In this document: one piece after another, positions 63,301 through 64,000 of the stretch
Position numbering within the stretch: the stretch's first letter is position 1
Layout of the letters: every line of letters starts with the position of its first letter
Origin: Trogon surrucura
Taxonomy: Eukaryota > Chordata > Aves > Trogoniformes > Trogonidae
Direction: 5' to 3'
NCBI GenBank assembly: GCA_020746105.1
Contig: CM036617.1
Coordinates: 164,122,912-164,186,911, forward strand
DNA length: 64,000 bases
Translations under genes and position numbers: made by a program
Notes under the pieces: model-generated
What the model saw: only the letters and a program-made list of their open reading frames with translations
Told to the model about the DNA's origin: nothing
Database searches by the model: none

Positions 63301-64000
63301 ACCTTGCTCAGGCTGTGGCTACCTTGGCACCGCTGCAGCTGTGCCTCCAGCGTGCTGTTCAGCCCTTCTGCCTGGCTCAGCTTGCTCAGGAGCTCATCTC
63401 GCTCCTCCTCCAGAGCTCGCACACGCTTGCGGTACTGGTCCTTCTCAATCAGGCTCTGGGAGTATTGCAGCTGCACCCCATCGCGGCTCTGGATTGCCTG
63501 CAAGGAGTTGAGGGTGAGAGAAGGCAGAAAAGTGCATTATTAACCCCCACCTCCTACCCTGGCGTGGATATATGGAAAACATCCTCTGGAGAAGGAGGGG
63601 GTATCCACTACAAAGACAAAATTCCTGGTACTGCTGGGAAGTGGAGAGCCAGTGGGGAGAGAAATTTACCTGGTCCCTCTCTTTTTCAATTTCCTCCAGC
63701 TGCAGCAGCACTGTGTTCATACGATGCTTGTAGAGATCACAGTCCTTCTGCAATGTCCGGTATTTCAGCTGCAGATCTTCCACCTCCTGGAGGTACTGGC
63801 AACAGCAAGCAGCGAGCATTAGCCCTCCTGGAAGCGACAGCTGTGGCTTCCCAGTCCCCTCTCTTCCAGGCCCTGCTCAGTGTGTGGGAATGAGAGTAGT
63901 GATGGATACTCTACCTTATCCCTCAGCTCTTCGGCCCACTGCAGCTCAGTCTGCAGGGAGTTGAGTTTCTGGCAGAGATCCTGCCGGTCGTCTTGGGCTT
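54173..64000 (-). CDS. CARD10: CARD10 (CARMA3), 3' part: 16 coding exons, 716 C-terminal residues
   Basis: CARD10 links G-protein-coupled and growth-factor receptors through protein kinase C to BCL10 and MALT1, activating NF-kB. The sixteen exons here join in phase from the right edge to TGA at 54173-54175. Positions in the visible 716-aa segment: coiled coil 1 to about 130, Ser-rich linker about 136-277, PDZ about 278-375, SH3 about 395-460, guanylate-kinase-like region about 516-716. Blocks such as [18 protein letters not shown] and [16 protein letters not shown] match CARMA proteins. CARD10 is chosen over CARD11 and CARD14 because of sequence similarity as remembered and because it neighbours MFNG. 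The CARD and first coiled-coil exons lie beyond 64000. Confidence 0.93.
54618..54733 (-). CDS. CARD10: CARD10 guanylate-kinase-like exon 3
   Basis: Encodes [20 protein letters not shown], then [18 protein letters not shown]. The KHCLLELG and [17 protein letters not shown] motifs are near-identical in CARD10 across vertebrates. Acceptor TTCCAG|AATAAA, donor CTCAG|GTAAGA. Confidence 0.95.
55375..55496 (-). CDS. CARD10: CARD10 guanylate-kinase-like exon 2
   Basis: Encodes [20 protein letters not shown], then [20 protein letters not shown]. The [13 protein letters not shown] end aligns with human SRIRAIQESVGK. The first half is poorly conserved. Acceptor CTCACAG|AGAAGC, donor GAGAAG|GTGATG. It is separated from the previous exon by a 2-kb intron. 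Confidence 0.88.
55497..57515 (-). other. CARD10: CARD10 intron inside the GUK region
   Basis: A 2-kb intron between the first two guanylate-kinase-like exons, and the longest CARD10 intron in the window. It contains a short CAC run near 57049-57063 (histidine-like in one frame) and no recognisable repeat family or extra exon. Confidence 0.75.
57516..57674 (-). CDS. CARD10: CARD10 guanylate-kinase-like exon 1
   Basis: Encodes [40 protein letters not shown] and [12 protein letters not shown]. The [18 protein letters not shown] block opens the GUK-like domain of CARMA proteins, which lacks kinase function and serves for intramolecular and partner binding. Acceptor TTCCAG|ACCCGG, donor GCAG|GTAGGC. 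Confidence 0.94.
58130..58229 (-). CDS. CARD10: CARD10 SH3-GUK hinge exon 2
   Basis: Encodes [20 protein letters not shown], then [25 protein letters not shown] is identical to the human hinge as I recall it. Acceptor TTTCTAG|CTAAAG, donor CTCAG|GTGAGC. A (TG)n tract on the transcribed strand lies about 50 nt upstream of its acceptor. Confidence 0.92.
58277..58304. repeat. (CA)n/(TG)n microsatellite in CARD10 intron
   Basis: About 28 bp of CA dinucleotides with one CG interruption. On the CARD10 transcript it reads UG-rich and lies about 50 nt before the acceptor of the LKKRALDQL exon. Confidence 0.95.
58589..58658 (-). CDS. CARD10: CARD10 SH3-GUK hinge exon 1
   Basis: A 70-nt exon encoding [20 protein letters not shown] and KNN, corresponding to RAQQLLEVQEK in the human hinge. 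Acceptor TTTTCAG|GGCTCA, donor AATAAC|GTAAGC. Confidence 0.88.
58962..59202 (-). CDS. CARD10: CARD10 SH3 exon
   Basis: Encodes [60 protein letters not shown] and [19 protein letters not shown]. The FYVR-NLSL start, the W of EWYC and the [13 protein letters not shown] end define the CARMA SH3 domain, which packs against the guanylate-kinase region. Acceptor CTCCAG|GATACC, donor AGCAG|GTAAAC. It is the longest CARD10 exon here. Confidence 0.96.
59555..59678 (-). CDS. CARD10: CARD10 PDZ exon 2
   Basis: Encodes [40 protein letters not shown] and E, completing the PDZ domain: the [13 protein letters not shown] helix follows the pattern of PDZ alpha-2. Acceptor TTGATAG|CTGAGG, donor GGAAG|GTAAGG, 124 nt. 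Confidence 0.9.
60498..60678 (-). CDS. CARD10: CARD10 PDZ exon 1
   Basis: Sixty codons with [10 protein letters not shown] at the start of the PDZ fold, then [20 protein letters not shown] and [20 protein letters not shown]. The GGNRTGIYV and [12 protein letters not shown] parts are the classic PDZ strand and helix pattern; this is the MAGUK module next to the SH3. Acceptor TTGCCAG|GTCACT, donor ATTGAG|GTGAGT. Confidence 0.92.
61142..61262 (-). CDS. CARD10: CARD10 Ser-rich linker exon
   Basis: Encodes [12 protein letters not shown], a run of six serines, then [20 protein letters not shown] and VTR. It is low in conserved motifs but has clean borders (TTCCTAG|GCAGTG, AGGAG|GTGATT) and keeps the frame. 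It leads directly into the PDZ exon. Confidence 0.85.
61921..61961 (-). CDS. CARD10: CARD10 linker micro-exon (41 nt)
   Basis: A 41-nt exon completing a serine codon and encoding [13 protein letters not shown] plus one base. It fits the place of KRSFSSMSDITG in the human linker, and the SFSS core is shared. Acceptor TTTCTAG|CTTGTC, donor ACAG|GTAACA. It was found because phase 2 in and 1 out is needed to connect the flanking exons. Confidence 0.85.
62200..62315 (-). CDS. CARD10: CARD10 linker exon ([10 protein letters not shown] block)
   Basis: Encodes [18 protein letters not shown], then [20 protein letters not shown]. It aligns with human TDSEKEINRLSILPFPP and GSILRRQRE. The acceptor is CCCAAG|GAGGTG and the donor AAAAG|GTGATT; phase 0 in, 2 out. 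Confidence 0.9.
63070..63216 (-). CDS. CARD10: CARD10 linker exon
   Basis: Forty-nine codons beginning [18 protein letters not shown], which matches human [15 protein letters not shown] just after the coiled coil. The Ser-rich linker of CARMA proteins holds autoinhibition in check by phosphorylation (family knowledge). Acceptor TCCCAG|ATGTGC, donor AGCATG|GTGAGC. Confidence 0.92.
63303..63497 (-). CDS. CARD10: CARD10 coiled-coil exon
   Basis: Sixty-five codons starting [20 protein letters not shown] and containing [17 protein letters not shown], the end of the long coiled coil. Acceptor TTGCAG|GCAATC; donor AGCAAG|GTGAGG. An internal CAAG|GTAGCC is a possible earlier donor, but using the later one preserves phase and the SHSLSK segment. 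Confidence 0.93.
63670..63795 (-). CDS. CARD10: CARD10 coiled-coil exon
   Basis: Forty-two codons: [20 protein letters not shown] then [20 protein letters not shown], ending DQ. This is nearly identical to the human CARD10 coiled coil, which drives oligomerisation of the scaffold. Acceptor TTGCCAG|TACCTC, donor GACCAG|GTAAAT; both phases 0. Confidence 0.95.
63915..64000 (-). CDS. CARD10: CARD10 coiled-coil exon, cut by the window edge
   Basis: The visible part encodes [16 protein letters not shown] and [12 protein letters not shown], a coiled-coil stretch like human AQDSRQELCQKL and [10 protein letters not shown]. Donor GATAAG|GTAGAG. The 5' border is outside the window. Confidence 0.92.

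Noticed and set aside
1..64000. CRISPR arrays, phage genes, bacterial operons, tRNA or rRNA genes
   Set aside because: None seen. The organism type makes the first three implausible, and no cloverleaf with A and B boxes was recognised by eye.

Overview
The window looks like nuclear DNA of an amniote, most likely a bird. It has spliced genes with GT-AG introns, several fragments of the CR1 LINE family typical of birds (text such as TTGGAACTAGATGATC ending in ATTCTATGATT-like repeats), and abundant CA/TG microsatellites. There are no bacterial-style operons, phage genes or CRISPR arrays. Most open reading frames in the window are chance frames in non-coding DNA.

Two protein-coding genes can be supported, both on the minus strand. 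MFNG (manic fringe, a Golgi beta-1,3-N-acetylglucosaminyltransferase that modifies Notch) is complete: eight coding exons between 48730 and 39020 join in frame into a 350-residue protein. CARD10 (CARMA3, a CARD/coiled-coil/MAGUK scaffold of the BCL10-MALT1 NF-kB pathway) is partial: sixteen consecutive coding exons run from the right edge (64000) down to a stop at 54173. They encode the 716 C-terminal residues: part of the coiled coil, a linker, PDZ, SH3 and the guanylate-kinase-like end. The N-terminal CARD lies beyond the window. Exon edges were set by reading both strands, requiring GT/AG borders and continuous phase, and comparing with remembered human family members.

Layout. 1-13 kb: no gene; CA-rich and TG-rich low-complexity DNA, a possible homeodomain-site cluster near 5.2-5.4 kb, and a group of old CR1-like fragments at 8.7-10.6 kb. 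13.9-16.3 kb: GC- and CpG-rich DNA with a strong minus-strand splice donor, the best candidate for the 5' non-coding end of a neighbouring gene (ELFN2 by synteny; inference only). 16.4-17.8 kb: a diverged tandem array whose units share a CAACAGCTNCTGGGAA-like core. 18-38 kb: gene-free, with a probable MIR SINE at 22.1 kb, an inverted pair of CR1 copies at 23.8-24.5 kb, AT-rich possibly conserved DNA near 25 kb, and a purine-to-pyrimidine strand switch at 30.2-30.95 kb. 38.3-49.4 kb: MFNG with a GC-rich promoter candidate. 49.4-53.6 kb: intergenic, with an AP-1/TATA promoter-like cluster on the plus strand. 53.6-64 kb: CARD10.

Fringe and CARMA genes are also neighbours elsewhere in vertebrate genomes (LFNG with CARD11, RFNG with CARD14), so this is one member of an old duplicated block. 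I see no clear new biological system. The most unusual structure is the degenerate array at 16.4-17.8 kb.
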